Counted from the first letter of the stretch, positions 17,439 through 26,763 are shown. The stretch: DNA of 64,000 bases from Acidimicrobiia bacterium (GCA_022819505.1 JAJEHD010000003.1:248001-312000), one strand, 5' to 3'. Made by a program: numbers and translations. The notes: generated by a model from the letters alone, not told the origin.

Positions 17439-18619
17439 TGCCGGAGCCGCTGGAGCGTCGGGCTGTAATCAGCGGGGCGGCCCAGTCCGACATCGGCCGG
17501 CGCCTGTACCGCACCGGCATCGACCTCACCGTCGAGGCCGCACTGCGGGCCATCGACGATGCCGGGCTCACCACAGCCGACATCGACGGCGTATCGACCT
17601 ACCCCGGCTTCGGAGGATCCTTCGGCGGGGCCATGGGGGCCGAACTGCACGAAGCGCTGCGGCTGTCGCTCAACTGGCGCAGCTCCGGCGTTGAGACGGC
17701 CGGTCCGCTGGGCGCGGTCCACAACGCGATCCTGGCGGTGGCGACCGGAGTCGCCCGCCACGTGCTGGTCTTCCGCACGGTGGTCGAGGGCAGCGGCGGG
17801 CCTCTACGTCCCGGCACCGGAGGCGGTGGAGGTGGCGGGACGTCCGGGTCGGCCGGTCCGTTCCAGTTCATGATCCCCTACGGAGCGGCCTCGGCGGCGT
17901 GCTGGGTGGCCTGCTACGCCCGCCGCCACATGCACGACTACGGCACCACCCGCACGCAGTTAGGCGCCATAGCGGTCAACGGCCGGGCCAACGCGGCGGC
18001 CAACCCCAAGGCCATCTACACCGACCCCATGACCATCGACGACTACCTGGCCGTGCGCATGGTCAGCGAGCCGCTGTGCCTCTACGACTGCGACGTGCCC
18101 TGCGACGGGTCCACCGCGGTGGTGGTCTCCCATCGCGACTACGCACCCGACGTACCGGCGGGCGCGGTAGGCGTCAACGCCATAGGCACCGCCATCAGGG
18201 GCCGGCCCTCCTGGGACCAGTTCGACGACCTGACGTCGATGATGATGCGCCACACCGCGGCCTCCATGTGGGAGCGCACCGAGCTGAGCGTCGACGACGT
18301 GGACACCGCCCAGCTCTACGACGGCTTCAGCTGGCTCACCCTCGCCTGGATCGAGGCCATGGGCTTCTGCGGCAAGGGCGAGAGCGGCGCCTTCGTGGAG
18401 GGCGGCATCAACATCGGGCCCGATGGAGCGGTGCCCCTCAACACCTCCGGTGGCCAGCTGTCGGCGGGCCGGCTGCACGGGTTCGGTCATCTGCACGAGG
18501 CGGTGATGCAGCTGCGGGGCACGGCCAACATCGGTGTCGATGACTGCGAGGTTGTGGCGGTGGGCGCGGGCGGAGGCCCCGAGACCGGCAGCCTGCTGCT
18601 CACCAAGGGACCGTCATGA
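17438..18619 (+). CDS. Thiolase-like / lipid-transfer-type acyl-CoA lyase (Ltp2-like)
   Basis: A 393-residue member of the SCPx/Ltp branch of thiolases. It has the thiolase fold landmarks ERRAVISGAAQSDIG at the N terminus and NTSGGQLSAGRLHGFGHLHEA near the C terminus. Actinobacterial Ltp2 proteins pair with a DUF35 partner to act as retro-aldolases in steroid side-chain removal. The next gene here is exactly a DUF35 protein, overlapping by 4 bp. YDGF near residue 290 offers a tyrosine in the region used by those aldolases. It may cleave a beta-hydroxyacyl-CoA rather than perform thiolysis. This is inference from pairing. Confidence 0.8.
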   Translation: MPEPLERRAVISGAAQSDIGRRLYRTGIDLTVEAALRAIDDAGLTTADIDGVSTYPGFGGSFGGAMGAELHEALRLSLNWRSSGVETAGPLGAVHNAILAVATGVARHVLVFRTVVEGSGGPLRPGTGGGGGGGTSGSAGPFQFMIPYGAASAACWVACYARRHMHDYGTTRTQLGAIAVNGRANAAANPKAIYTDPMTIDDYLAVRMVSEPLCLYDCDVPCDGSTAVVVSHRDYAPDVPAGAVGVNAIGTAIRGRPSWDQFDDLTSMMMRHTAASMWERTELSVDDVDTAQLYDGFSWLTLAWIEAMGFCGKGESGAFVEGGINIGPDGAVPLNTSGGQLSAGRLHGFGHLHEAVMQLRGTANIGVDDCEVVAVGAGGGPETGSLLLTKGPS

Positions 18620-19032
18620 GCGACGGTCCTCCCCGGTTCGTGCTGGCCTCGCCCGAGAGCGACTTCTACTGGCGCTCCGGTGCCGACGGCCGGCTTCGCA
18701 TCCAGCGCTGCGGCGACTGCGGGCGCTGGATCCACCCGCCCGGCCCGGTGTGCCCGTTCTGCCACTCGCGCCGGATCAGCCCCGAGCCGGTGGCGGGCAC
18801 GGGCACGGTGGCCACCTACACCGTCAACCACAAGGAATGGATCCCGGGGTTCACGCCACCCTACGTGTTCGCCTTCGTCGAGCTGGACGAGGACCCGACC
18901 GTACGGATCGGCACCAACATTGTCGGCTGCGAGATCGACGAGGTGGAGATCGGCATGCGGGTGGAGGTCTTGTTCGAGGAGAGCGGCGAGTGGCATGTGC
19001 CGCTGTTCCGGCCCATCCAGGAAGGACCCTGA
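18616..19032 (+). CDS. DUF35 zinc-ribbon/OB-fold partner protein
   Basis: A 138-residue protein with an N-terminal zinc ribbon, CGDC and CPFC, spaced by about 16 residues, followed by an OB-fold core (GTGTVATYTVNHKEW onward). DUF35 proteins are obligate partners of SCPx/Ltp thiolases and MaoC-type hydratases, shaping their active sites or channelling substrate. The start overlaps the thiolase stop (ATGA) and its own stop overlaps the thioesterase start, so stoichiometric co-expression is likely. All four cysteines are intact. Confidence 0.88.
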   Translation: MSDGPPRFVLASPESDFYWRSGADGRLRIQRCGDCGRWIHPPGPVCPFCHSRRISPEPVAGTGTVATYTVNHKEWIPGFTPPYVFAFVELDEDPTVRIGTNIVGCEIDEVEIGMRVEVLFEESGEWHVPLFRPIQEGP

Positions 19033-19862
19033 TGGCGCTGATAGACCTCGACGGGTTGCTCGGCTGCCTTGAGATGCGAGAGCTGGAGCCCGGGGTGTGG
19101 ACCGGACCCAGCCTGGAGATGGACTACCCCAGGGTCTTCGGCGGCCAGCTGCTCGCTCAGGCGGTGGCGCTGGGCGCGGCCACCACCGACGGCAAGACCG
19201 TCAAGTCCCTGAGCTGCCTGTTCCCGCGTGAGGCCCGCCGGACCGAGCCGCTGGACTTCGAGGTGGAGGAGACCCAGACCGGGCGGACGTTCGCAGTCCG
19301 CCGGATCCGGGCGAGCCAGCAGCACAAGACCGTGTTCGTGGCCCTGCTCTCGATGCACGTTCCCGAACCCGAGACACCGCCGGACCTCGAACACCAGGAC
19401 CCTGCCCCCGAAGCGGCCGGACCCGGCGAGGCCGCCGAGGTGGACCTGAACATGATCCCGTGGACGACCAGGGTGGTGGACGGCACCGACCTGCGTGCCA
19501 GGGAACGGGGTCCGGCCGACTATGCCTTCTGGATGCGAGTCTCCGACCGCCGGCTGCCCGACGATCCGAACGTCCACCAAGCACTGCTGGCCCACGCCAC
19601 CGACCTGACCGTGGTGGGCACCGTGCTGCGCCCGGTTGAAGGAATCAGCCAGGCCGACGCCGGGCACCGGCTGCACACTGCCGTCACCAGCCACACCATG
19701 TGGTTCCACCGGCCGTTCCGCATCGACGACTGGTGCCTCGTGGCCCAGCACTCGCCCACACTCGCGGGGGGCCGGGGCTTCGGCCACGGCCACGCCTACT
19801 CCGCTGGCGAGCTGGTCGCCTCCTTCGGCCAGGAGTGCATGATCCGCCCCATCGCCTCCTAG
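19032..19862 (+). CDS. Acyl-CoA thioesterase II (TesB family)
   Basis: A 276-residue double-hotdog thioesterase. Its first hotdog begins VWTGPSLEMDYPRVFGGQLLAQA. The second holds the catalytic aspartate region LAHATDLTVVG, the MWFHRPF strand and FGQECMIRPI with the probable catalytic glutamine. These correspond to the Asp-Thr-Gln set of TesB. It hydrolyses acyl-CoA to free acid and CoA, probably to release pathway end products or recycle CoA. It is translationally coupled to the DUF35 gene. Confidence 0.9.
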   Translation: MALIDLDGLLGCLEMRELEPGVWTGPSLEMDYPRVFGGQLLAQAVALGAATTDGKTVKSLSCLFPREARRTEPLDFEVEETQTGRTFAVRRIRASQQHKTVFVALLSMHVPEPETPPDLEHQDPAPEAAGPGEAAEVDLNMIPWTTRVVDGTDLRARERGPADYAFWMRVSDRRLPDDPNVHQALLAHATDLTVVGTVLRPVEGISQADAGHRLHTAVTSHTMWFHRPFRIDDWCLVAQHSPTLAGGRGFGHGHAYSAGELVASFGQECMIRPIAS

Positions 19863-19864
19863 CG

Positions 19865-21025
19865 ATGAGCACTCCAACGGTGCCTGCCGGCGCGCGCCCG
19901 GCCCTGGTGGTGAACGCGTCGGTGATGGCCACCGTCTCTACCGTCCTGCCCGGGTTCCTGGTCGGAGCCCTGTCGGTCCAGATCAGCGCCGACATGGGCG
20001 TGTCGGAGGCGGTCTACGGGTGGGGTCTCGGATCGTTCTTCGGGGCGGCGACGATCGGGTCGATCATGCTGGGGCGACTGGCGCAGAGGATCGGAGCCCT
20101 CAACCAGATGACGCTCGCGTTGGCACTGTCGGCTGCGGTGCAGGTCTCGCTGGCCGCCACCGCCCGCTCGTTCGCGGCGGTGGTCGGATTCCTGATCGTG
20201 GCCGGGCTGGCCAATGCAGCCAACCAGACCTCCATCAACCTGGCTCTGGCCCAGGCTCAGCTGCGACGGCTCGGCCTGGCCGTCTCGATCAAGCAGTCCG
20301 GGATGCCCACAGCCACGCTGCTGGCCGGCTTCTCGGTGCCGGCACTGGCGCTCACCGTGGGATGGCGCTGGGCCTACGTGGCTTGTGCCGTCTTCACGCT
20401 GGTGTCGCTGGCGGTGGTGCGGTTGACGGTTGGCTCCTCCCCTCCGGCGATCGCGGCCCGGATGCCCGAGCCCGAGTCGTCCTCCCGGGACCTGGTCTGG
20501 GCCGCGGTGGTGGGTGCGTTCCTGGCATTCAGCGCAGGCTCGCTCATCGCGTGGGGTGTCGGCTCAGGGGTGGACGCCGGACTCGGCGAGGGCATGGCCG
20601 GGCTCTTCCTGAGCATCGGAGCGGCCACCGGCATCACGATGCGGGTCGTGGGCGGCTGGATGTCGGACACGATGAGGGTCAAGCCCTTCCGGGTAGGAGG
20701 CGTCAGCGCCCTGATGGGAGCGGTCGCCATGGCCGCGCTGGCGCTGCGCTCGCCGGGAACCCACGTGGCCGCCATGCTGGCGGCCTTCGGCGCGGGCTGG
20801 ATCTGGCCGGTGTTCACCAACTTCGGGGTCGTGCGGGCCAACCCTCGGGCGGCCGGAGCCGCGACCGGGATCACTCAGATGGGCGTCTACGTCGGCGTGT
20901 TCGTGGCCCCCCTGGTCACCGGCTGGCTCATCGAGCACCACGGCTACCAGGCCATGTGGCTGGCGGTGTCGGCGTCGGCGGTCATCGGCGCGGTGGTGTC
21001 GATCCGCATCGCCGACCGGTTCTGA
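19865..21025 (+). CDS. Major facilitator superfamily transporter
   Basis: A 386-residue, 12-helix MFS protein starting 2 bp after the thioesterase stop. The segment GRLAQRIGALNQ between helices 2 and 3 matches the conserved MFS loop. IKQSGMPTATLLAG in helix 5 resembles CynX/NarK-type carriers for small anions. It may export or import the acid released by the thioesterase. The substrate is not predictable from sequence. Confidence 0.85.
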   Translation: MSTPTVPAGARPALVVNASVMATVSTVLPGFLVGALSVQISADMGVSEAVYGWGLGSFFGAATIGSIMLGRLAQRIGALNQMTLALALSAAVQVSLAATARSFAAVVGFLIVAGLANAANQTSINLALAQAQLRRLGLAVSIKQSGMPTATLLAGFSVPALALTVGWRWAYVACAVFTLVSLAVVRLTVGSSPPAIAARMPEPESSSRDLVWAAVVGAFLAFSAGSLIAWGVGSGVDAGLGEGMAGLFLSIGAATGITMRVVGGWMSDTMRVKPFRVGGVSALMGAVAMAALALRSPGTHVAAMLAAFGAGWIWPVFTNFGVVRANPRAAGAATGITQMGVYVGVFVAPLVTGWLIEHHGYQAMWLAVSASAVIGAVVSIRIADRF

Positions 21026-21098
21026 CACCGGGCCGACCGGGTGCGCGGGTAGGTGGTCGGTCTCGCAGCGGTGCGGCGCGATGGTCCACTATGGGGCC

Positions 21099-22412
21099 AT
21101 GACCAGCGACATTCTCGACAGGGCGGCCGTGGCCATCGACGGCAACGTGATGTTCGAGCCCGACGGCCGCCCCTTCGGCCTGGGACTGCCGAGCGACGGG
21201 CTGGGCTCCAGCCACCGGCTGCGGGACGGCGTCACCATGATCGAGTCGTTCGCGCACGTGCATGTGGTGGAGACCGACTCGGCCGCCATCGTGTTCGACT
21301 CCAGCGTCCCCGACCTCGGGCCGCGGGTGGCCGAACGGATCCGGGGCGGCACCGGAGCGCCGGTGAGCCATCTCGTTCTCACCCACGGTCATCGTGACCA
21401 CGCCGGAGGCGCCGGCGCGCTGATCGACGGGCTGACCGGTGCCGGGACACGTCCCCGGCTGGTGGGCCACCAGTCGCTGCCGGCACGGCTGGCCCGGTAC
21501 CGGCTGACCGACGGCTACAACCAGGTCATCAACCAGCGGCAGTTCGGGCGAGTCCCCAACTGGGACCTGGCCGGCGGCTGGGCCTTCGAAGTCCCCGACC
21601 TGGACCTGGCGTTCAGCGACCGTCTGCAATTCGATGTCGGCGGCCTCGAGGTAGAGCTGCGTCATGTGCGGGCCGAGACCGACGACCACCTGTGGGCCTG
21701 GATTCCCGAGCGGGCCGTCGCCGTGACCGGCGACCTGATGCTGTGGCACTTCCCCAACGCCGGCAACCCGGCCAAGGCTCAGCGCTACCCGCTGGAGTGG
21801 GCGGCCGCGCTGCGCGACATCGCCGATGCCGGCCCCGAGCTGCTGCTGCCCGGACATGGGCTCCCGATCGGCGGAGCCGAACGGATCCGCCACGTGCTGC
21901 TCGACACGGCCGCCGTGCTTGAGGAGCTGACCCGGCTGGCCCTCGATCTCATGAACCGGGGGGCCGGCCTCGACGACGTGCTGGCCGAGGCCCGCCTGGC
22001 CCGCGAGCGGATCCGCCGGCCGTACCTGGCACCCACCTACGACGAGCCCGAGTTCGTGGTGCGCAACGTCTGGCGGCTCTACGGCGGCTGGTACGACGGC
22101 ACGCCCAGCAACCTCAAGCCGGCTCGCCAGGCCGCGGTGGCCTCGGAGCTGGCCGACCTGGCCGGCGGTGCATTGGCGCTGGCGCGCCGGGCCGAGGCAC
22201 TGGCCACCGCCGGGCAGCTGGCGGTGGCGTGCCACCTGATCGACCTGGCGGCCGCCGCCGATCCCGGCAGCGTCACGGTGCACGGGATCCGAGCCGACAT
22301 CTACTGGCAGCGCCGGGCCGAGCAGCAGTCGGTCATGGCTGCGGCCATCTACGAGTCTGCGGCCCGCGAGTCAGCCGCGGCGGCAGGGGTCGATCTCCCG
22401 CCCGGCCGGTGA
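21099..22412 (+). CDS. Alkyl-/aryl-sulfatase-like metallo-beta-lactamase-fold hydrolase
   Basis: A 437-residue protein with a metallo-beta-lactamase domain carrying THGHRDHAGG as the zinc-binding motif. Additional ligands are likely in RAETDDHLWAW (acidic/His) and LLPGHG. A dimerisation domain follows, with VVRNVWRLYGGWYDGTPSNLKP, characteristic of the SdsA1/BDS1 linear alkylsulfatases. The third, SCP-like domain of full-length SdsA1 is missing, giving a shorter enzyme. The second in-frame ATG is chosen: CACTAT followed by 6 bases precedes it, the leaderless layout seen elsewhere here. It may hydrolyse a sulfate or other ester. Confidence 0.8.
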   Translation: MTSDILDRAAVAIDGNVMFEPDGRPFGLGLPSDGLGSSHRLRDGVTMIESFAHVHVVETDSAAIVFDSSVPDLGPRVAERIRGGTGAPVSHLVLTHGHRDHAGGAGALIDGLTGAGTRPRLVGHQSLPARLARYRLTDGYNQVINQRQFGRVPNWDLAGGWAFEVPDLDLAFSDRLQFDVGGLEVELRHVRAETDDHLWAWIPERAVAVTGDLMLWHFPNAGNPAKAQRYPLEWAAALRDIADAGPELLLPGHGLPIGGAERIRHVLLDTAAVLEELTRLALDLMNRGAGLDDVLAEARLARERIRRPYLAPTYDEPEFVVRNVWRLYGGWYDGTPSNLKPARQAAVASELADLAGGALALARRAEALATAGQLAVACHLIDLAAAADPGSVTVHGIRADIYWQRRAEQQSVMAAAIYESAARESAAAAGVDLPPGR

Positions 22413-22430
22413 CGCCAGCCTGCGTCAGCC

Positions 22431-22478
22431 AAATCTGTAGAGAAACCCGTCGTATAGGCGCAAAACTCGTGCAGATTT
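22431..22478 (-). repeat. 48-bp dispersed repeat, copy B (reverse orientation)
   Basis: Reverse-complement copy of the family, with intact inverted ends AAATCTGTAGAG and GTGCAGATTT. It lies between two convergent genes, 18 bp after the sulfatase-like stop and 16 bp before the MFS stop. That position would suit a bidirectional terminator or a REP-like element. Confidence 0.75.
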
Positions 22479-22494
22479 CGCCGAACCCCGAGCC

Positions 22495-24051
22495 TCAGGC
22501 CGCGGCGCCGGCGCGTTTCTCGGTGAAGTGACCGGCCAGCAGCATCACAGCCACCAGCGCCGAGACCACGCCCGAGACTGCCATCGTCTGGGCGAAGGCG
22601 GTGGCGAAGGCCTGTGAAGTCTCGGTGATGGTCGCTTGAGCCGCGGCCTCGTCGAGCACCCCGGCCTGGGACAGCCCGTAGGCGGCCTCGATGGCTGCCC
22701 CCATCGACTCGCCGGCCGCGTCGGCCACCTCGGGCGGCAGGATGTCGAGGTTCACGGTGCTTCGGTAGATCGAGGTGGACAGCGCACCCAGCGTGGCGAT
22801 CCCCAGCGCGGCGCCGAGCTCGCGGGCGGTGTCGTTGACGGCCGAGCCGATACCGGCCTTCTCGTAGGGAGTGGCCGCCATGATGTCGTTGGTGGCCGGG
22901 GTCATGGCCAGAGCCAGGCCCGCGCCGGCCAGAACCAGCGGACCCAGTAGGAACCAGTAGCTGGTCTCGGTGTCGACCATGGCCAGCGGCAGGAAGGTCA
23001 CGGCCAGCACGGCGAAGCCGAGGGACATGATCCGGCGCGACCCGAACCGCTTCGCCAGCGGGGCCGTGAACGGGGAGACCACCATCGACGCGATCGCCTC
23101 GGGCATGGTGGCCAGGCCGGCCTCGAGCGCGCTGTACCCCAGGGAGAACTGCACGTAGAGGGCGATGAGGAACCAGAAGCCGATCATCACCACGAAGGTC
23201 ATGGATACGACGGCCGAGCCGACGCTGAAGCGCCGGTCGCTGAACAGCTCCAGCGGCAGCATCGGATGGCGGGCCCGCTGCTGCCACCTCAGCAGGACCG
23301 CACCGACGATGATCGCCACCGCGAAGGCTGCCAGCACCGGCGCCGACGACCAGCCCTGCTCGGGCCCCTCGATGATGCCGTAGATCAACGCGGTCACGGC
23401 CACGATCGAGAGCCCCGCCCCGGCGGGATCGAGGTGGCGGGGCTGCTCGTCGCGGGATCGAGGCAGCCACACCGCCATCACGACCATGACCACGGCCACA
23501 ACCGGCACGTTGTAGAGGAAGCCGGCCTCCCAGCCCCACGACGGCACGATCCACCATCCGGTGACGAACAGGCCGGTCAGGGCGGGTCCGATGGCGGCCC
23601 CGCCCCCGGCGAATCCCGACCAGATCGCGATGGCGGTCGGCCGCTCGGGGGGCGGGAAGATCTCGATCAGCAGCGAGAGGGTGGCCGGCATGACGAAGGC
23701 GGCCGCCACCCCCATCGCTCCCCGGGCGACCAGGATGACCTCGGCCGTGTCGGCCAGCCCCCCGAGCAGTGCGCCCAGCCCGAACACGAGCAGGCCCCAC
23801 ATGAGGGCGCCCTTGCGGCCGTAGCGGTCGCCGATTGCGCCGCCGGTCATCAGCAGCCCGCCGAACGCCAGGGCGTAGGTGTTCACGATCCACTGCAGCT
23901 GCGGCCCGGTGACGCCCACATCGCGTTGCAGGGTGGCCAGGGCCACGTTCAGTCCCGAGACCGACATCACCACCAGCACCAGGGTCAGGCTCAGGACGCC
24001 CAGGAGGAACCAGCGCCGGGCGTGCACGTCCGGCCGTTCCCACAGATTCAT
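22495..24051 (-). CDS. MFS drug-resistance transporter, DHA2 (EmrB/QacA) family
   Basis: A 518-residue protein with about 14 hydrophobic helices, the size of the DHA2 group. Motif A appears as GGAIGDRYGRKGALMWG. Motif C is represented by VVALLRW-side helices and the region around GPALTGLFV. Such proteins are proton-driven exporters of hydrophobic compounds. TAGCTT followed by 6 bases precedes the ATG, indicating a leaderless transcript. A GGGAGG directly abutting the start is too close to be a normal ribosome site. No regulator is adjacent. Confidence 0.88.
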   Translation of the reverse strand: MNLWERPDVHARRWFLLGVLSLTLVLVVMSVSGLNVALATLQRDVGVTGPQLQWIVNTYALAFGGLLMTGGAIGDRYGRKGALMWGLLVFGLGALLGGLADTAEVILVARGAMGVAAAFVMPATLSLLIEIFPPPERPTAIAIWSGFAGGGAAIGPALTGLFVTGWWIVPSWGWEAGFLYNVPVVAVVMVVMAVWLPRSRDEQPRHLDPAGAGLSIVAVTALIYGIIEGPEQGWSSAPVLAAFAVAIIVGAVLLRWQQRARHPMLPLELFSDRRFSVGSAVVSMTFVVMIGFWFLIALYVQFSLGYSALEAGLATMPEAIASMVVSPFTAPLAKRFGSRRIMSLGFAVLAVTFLPLAMVDTETSYWFLLGPLVLAGAGLALAMTPATNDIMAATPYEKAGIGSAVNDTARELGAALGIATLGALSTSIYRSTVNLDILPPEVADAAGESMGAAIEAAYGLSQAGVLDEAAAQATITETSQAFATAFAQTMAVSGVVSALVAVMLLAGHFTEKRAGAAA

Positions 24052-24057
24052 CCTCCC

Positions 24058-24063
24058 AAGCTA
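24058..24063 (-). promoter_or_regulatory. Leaderless -10 box of the DHA2 transporter
   Basis: On the minus strand TAGCTT is followed by 6 bases (GGGAGG) and the ATG at 24051. No good -35 hexamer is seen at 17 bp. Confidence 0.5.
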
Positions 24064-24106
24064 TGTCGCCGCCAAGTCGCTCCCGTAGTCGCGGGCCGGC
24101 TCGTGC

Positions 24107-24952
24107 TCAGTCGTCGGACTGGGACTTCTTCATCTCGGAGAGGCCGGTGAGGATCGGGTAGCCGCCGACGGACAGGGCGTTGCCATGGCCGGTCTGGTGG
24201 ATGTCGAACACCGCCTGAAGTGCCGAGTAGAAGCCCTGAATGTCCATGGTCCGGTTGACGGCCCGCTTGGATTGGGCCAGGGCGAAGGGGTGCATCTGGG
24301 CGATCTCGTGGGCCAGCGCCATGGTCTCGGCGTGGAGTTCGTCGAGGGGCACGACCCGGTTGACCATGCCGGCCGCCTCGGCCTCGGTTGCGTCGATCCG
24401 GCGGGCGGTGAACAGCATCTCCTTGGCCTTGCGGGGACCGAGCTCCCACGTGTGGCCGTGGTACTCCACCCCGCCGATGCCCATGCGGGCCACCGGGTCG
24501 GAGAACATCGCGTTGTCGGCGGCGACTATCAGGTCGCAGGGCCAGCAAAGCATCAACCCGCCGGCGATGCACTGGCCCTGCACCGCCGCGATGGTGGGCT
24601 TGGGGATGTCGCGCCAGCGGCGGCTGTAGCCGAGGTAGTGGATCGTCTCCCACTCGTAGATGGCTTCGAGGCCCCGCTCCTTCCAGTCGACGAAGCTGCC
24701 CCTGGCCGGGCCGCTGTCACCGGCGGCGGCCTTCTCCAGGGCCTCGTCGGAGCCGGACAGGTCGTGGCCGGCGCAGAAGTGCTTGCCGACCGAGCGCAGC
24801 ACGATCACCCTCACCTCGCCGTCGTCGGCGGCGCGGGTGAAGCACTCGTCCATCTCGTTGAGGGTGAGCCCGCTGACCGCGTTGGCCTTGTCGGGCCGGT
24901 TCAGGGTGATAACCGCCACCGGGCCGTCGGTCTCGTAGAGCATGTGCTGCAT
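24107..24952 (-). CDS. Enoyl-CoA hydratase/isomerase (crotonase) family
   Basis: A 281-residue crotonase. The N-terminal VAVITLNRPDKANAVS, the oxyanion-hole segment GKHFCAGHDLSGSD with GQCIAGG, and the acidic-residue helix DPVARMGIGGVEYHGH are typical. There is a 15-20 residue insertion after the oxyanion loop, with a second aromatic stretch (YEWETIHYLGYSRRW). The usual catalytic glutamates are not both obvious, so hydration, isomerisation or C-C cleavage are all possible. GAAGGAGG precedes the start. It stands alone between an efflux pump and a sugar-acid gene set. Confidence 0.85.
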   Translation of the reverse strand: MQHMLYETDGPVAVITLNRPDKANAVSGLTLNEMDECFTRAADDGEVRVIVLRSVGKHFCAGHDLSGSDEALEKAAAGDSGPARGSFVDWKERGLEAIYEWETIHYLGYSRRWRDIPKPTIAAVQGQCIAGGLMLCWPCDLIVAADNAMFSDPVARMGIGGVEYHGHTWELGPRKAKEMLFTARRIDATEAEAAGMVNRVVPLDELHAETMALAHEIAQMHPFALAQSKRAVNRTMDIQGFYSALQAVFDIHQTGHGNALSVGGYPILTGLSEMKKSQSDD

Positions 24953-25120
24953 GGGTGGCCTCCTTCAGAGCATCCGACAATAGGTGAGAGTGCCTCGCGT
25001 CGCAGCGGTGTCATTCCCGCTCTTGTTCGCTTCGCTCACGGGCCGCTCGGGCCACGGCCTCGCTCGGCGCCGTGGGGAGGTGTGCATCTGCTGCGCCCTC
25101 TCCGCTCGGCCTCAGGGGCG

Positions 25121-25783
25121 TTACCAAGTGCTGCGGATGTAGCCGTAGACGCCGGCGAAGTCCTTGGCGATCTTGCCGGGTAGCGGCTCGATGCCACCCA
25201 GGATCTGCGCTCCGAACATGATCTTGGCGGTGTGCTCCACCACCAGGGCGGTGTGAAGGGCGTCGGCCGGCGACTTGCCGACGCACAGCAGGCCGTGGTT
25301 GGCCATGAGCACCGCACCCCGGTCGCCGAGATGGCGCACAACCTCGTCGGCCAGTTCCTGGGAGCCGGTGACGGCGTAGTCGGCCACCGGCACGTCGCCG
25401 CCCACGTACACGATGACCTCCTCGATGCTCGCCGGGATGGGTCGGTGGGCCACCGCGAACATTGATGCGTGGGGTGCATGGCAGTGGACCACCCCGCCGA
25501 CCTCGGCGAAGGCGTTGTAGCAGGCCAGGTGCATGGCCTTCTCGGTGGACGGCTTGCCCGATCCGCCCAGATGCTCGCCGTCGATGCTGAGAACCGCGAG
25601 GTTATCGGCGGTGACATCGGCGTAGGGAGTCGACGAGGGAGTCAGGCAGATGGCGCCGTCGCCCCGGCGGCCCGAGACGTTTCCGGCCGTTCCCACGGTG
25701 AGGCCGGCCCGCTCCATCTCCTGGGCCGCGTCCACCACCTGCTGGTGGACGGGATCGGTGGTGGCGTTGCTGGGGCCGGTCAC
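25121..25783 (-). CDS. Class II aldolase/adducin family protein
   Basis: A 220-residue zinc aldolase or epimerase of the FucA/AraD fold. The zinc ligands are visible as VVHCHAPHA (two His) and ANHGLLCVG (third His), with STEKAMHLACYN providing the catalytic acidic residue and TAGNVSGR the phosphate loop. It probably cleaves a sugar phosphate to DHAP or glycolaldehyde plus an aldehyde. The GTG start overlaps the upstream dehydrogenase stop by 4 bp, and an FGGY kinase is divergent, giving a coherent dehydrogenase-kinase-aldolase set. Confidence 0.87.
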   Translation of the reverse strand: MTGPSNATTDPVHQQVVDAAQEMERAGLTVGTAGNVSGRRGDGAICLTPSSTPYADVTADNLAVLSIDGEHLGGSGKPSTEKAMHLACYNAFAEVGGVVHCHAPHASMFAVAHRPIPASIEEVIVYVGGDVPVADYAVTGSQELADEVVRHLGDRGAVLMANHGLLCVGKSPADALHTALVVEHTAKIMFGAQILGGIEPLPGKIAKDFAGVYGYIRSTW

Positions 25784-26751
25784 TCCAGTACCTCCGGGTT
25801 GGCGCAGTGCACGGGTCGCTCGCCGGCCAGGACGGCCTTGATGTCGGCCACCACCATGGCCGCCTGATTGCTCTCGACATCGTAGGTCGCCCCGCCGATG
25901 TGGGGCGTGAGCACCACGTTGTCCATGGCGGTGAGCGGATGGTCGGTTGGCAGGATCTCGCCCTCGAAATGGTCGAGGCCGGCACCGGCGAGGTGTCCCG
26001 ATTCCAGGGCCGCCACCAGGGCGTCGGTGTCGTGCAGGGTGGCCCGGGCCGTGTTGAGGTAGATCGCGCCCGGCTTCATCGCCGCGAACTGTCCGGCGCC
26101 CATCATCCGGGCCGTCTCGGGTGTGACCGCGGCGTGCATCGACACCACGTCGGACGCGGCCAGCAGGTCGTCGAGCGTGTGGGAGGCGTCGGTGGCGTAG
26201 GGGTCGGACGCGATCACGGTCATGCCCAGACCCTCCAGGCGCCACTTGGCGGCCCGGGCCACCGCGCCGAACCCGACCAGCCCGGCAGTCCGTCCGGCCA
26301 CCTGCCAGGCCCGGTAGCGCTGGTAGGGGAGGGTCTCGCCGAACATGGTGCCGGCTCGCACGTCGCGGTCGCCGGCCACCACGAACCGGTTGACCGCCAT
26401 CAGCAGGGCCACCGTCATCTCGGCCACCGCGTCGGCATTCCGCCCCGGTGTGCGCAGTACGGGTATGCCCGCGGCGGCGGCCCCGTCGACGTCCACGTTG
26501 CTAGGCCGGGCCCGGGTGCATCCGATGGCGATCAGCGGCAGTTCCAGCACCGGACCCTTGCACGAGTCGGCCTCGCATATGACGATGTCGGCCCGCTCGG
26601 ATCGGATCTTGTCGGCGAAATCGACGGATCGGTAGAGCTTGATGGGGACATGCTCGATCCAAGGCTCGAACACCACGTCGGCGATCTCACGCAACTCTTC
26701 GAGGGCGCGACCTCTCAGCGGCGCCGTAACCAGGACCCGCGGCCGGCTCAC
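25780..26751 (-). CDS. D-isomer-specific 2-hydroxyacid dehydrogenase
   Basis: A 323-residue NAD-dependent dehydrogenase of the phosphoglycerate-dehydrogenase fold. The dinucleotide loop is GLVGFGAVARAAKW. The catalytic residues are in NTARATL (Arg), LDHFEGEILP (acid) and LTPHIGGAT (His). The regulatory ACT domain of SerA is absent, so this is a catabolic enzyme. It could oxidise a 2-hydroxy acid or sugar acid that the downstream aldolase and divergent kinase then process. The GTG start is supported by a TAGCGT box 6 bases upstream. Confidence 0.88.
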   Translation of the reverse strand: MSRPRVLVTAPLRGRALEELREIADVVFEPWIEHVPIKLYRSVDFADKIRSERADIVICEADSCKGPVLELPLIAIGCTRARPSNVDVDGAAAAGIPVLRTPGRNADAVAEMTVALLMAVNRFVVAGDRDVRAGTMFGETLPYQRYRAWQVAGRTAGLVGFGAVARAAKWRLEGLGMTVIASDPYATDASHTLDDLLAASDVVSMHAAVTPETARMMGAGQFAAMKPGAIYLNTARATLHDTDALVAALESGHLAGAGLDHFEGEILPTDHPLTAMDNVVLTPHIGGATYDVESNQAAMVVADIKAVLAGERPVHCANPEVLE

Positions 26752-26757
26752 GAGCCG

Positions 26758-26763
26758 ACGCTA
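26758..26763 (-). promoter_or_regulatory. Leaderless -10 box of the hydroxyacid dehydrogenase
   Basis: TAGCGT on the minus strand is followed by 6 bases (CGGCTC) and the GTG start at 26751, the spacing seen at several other first genes in the window. Confidence 0.52.
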
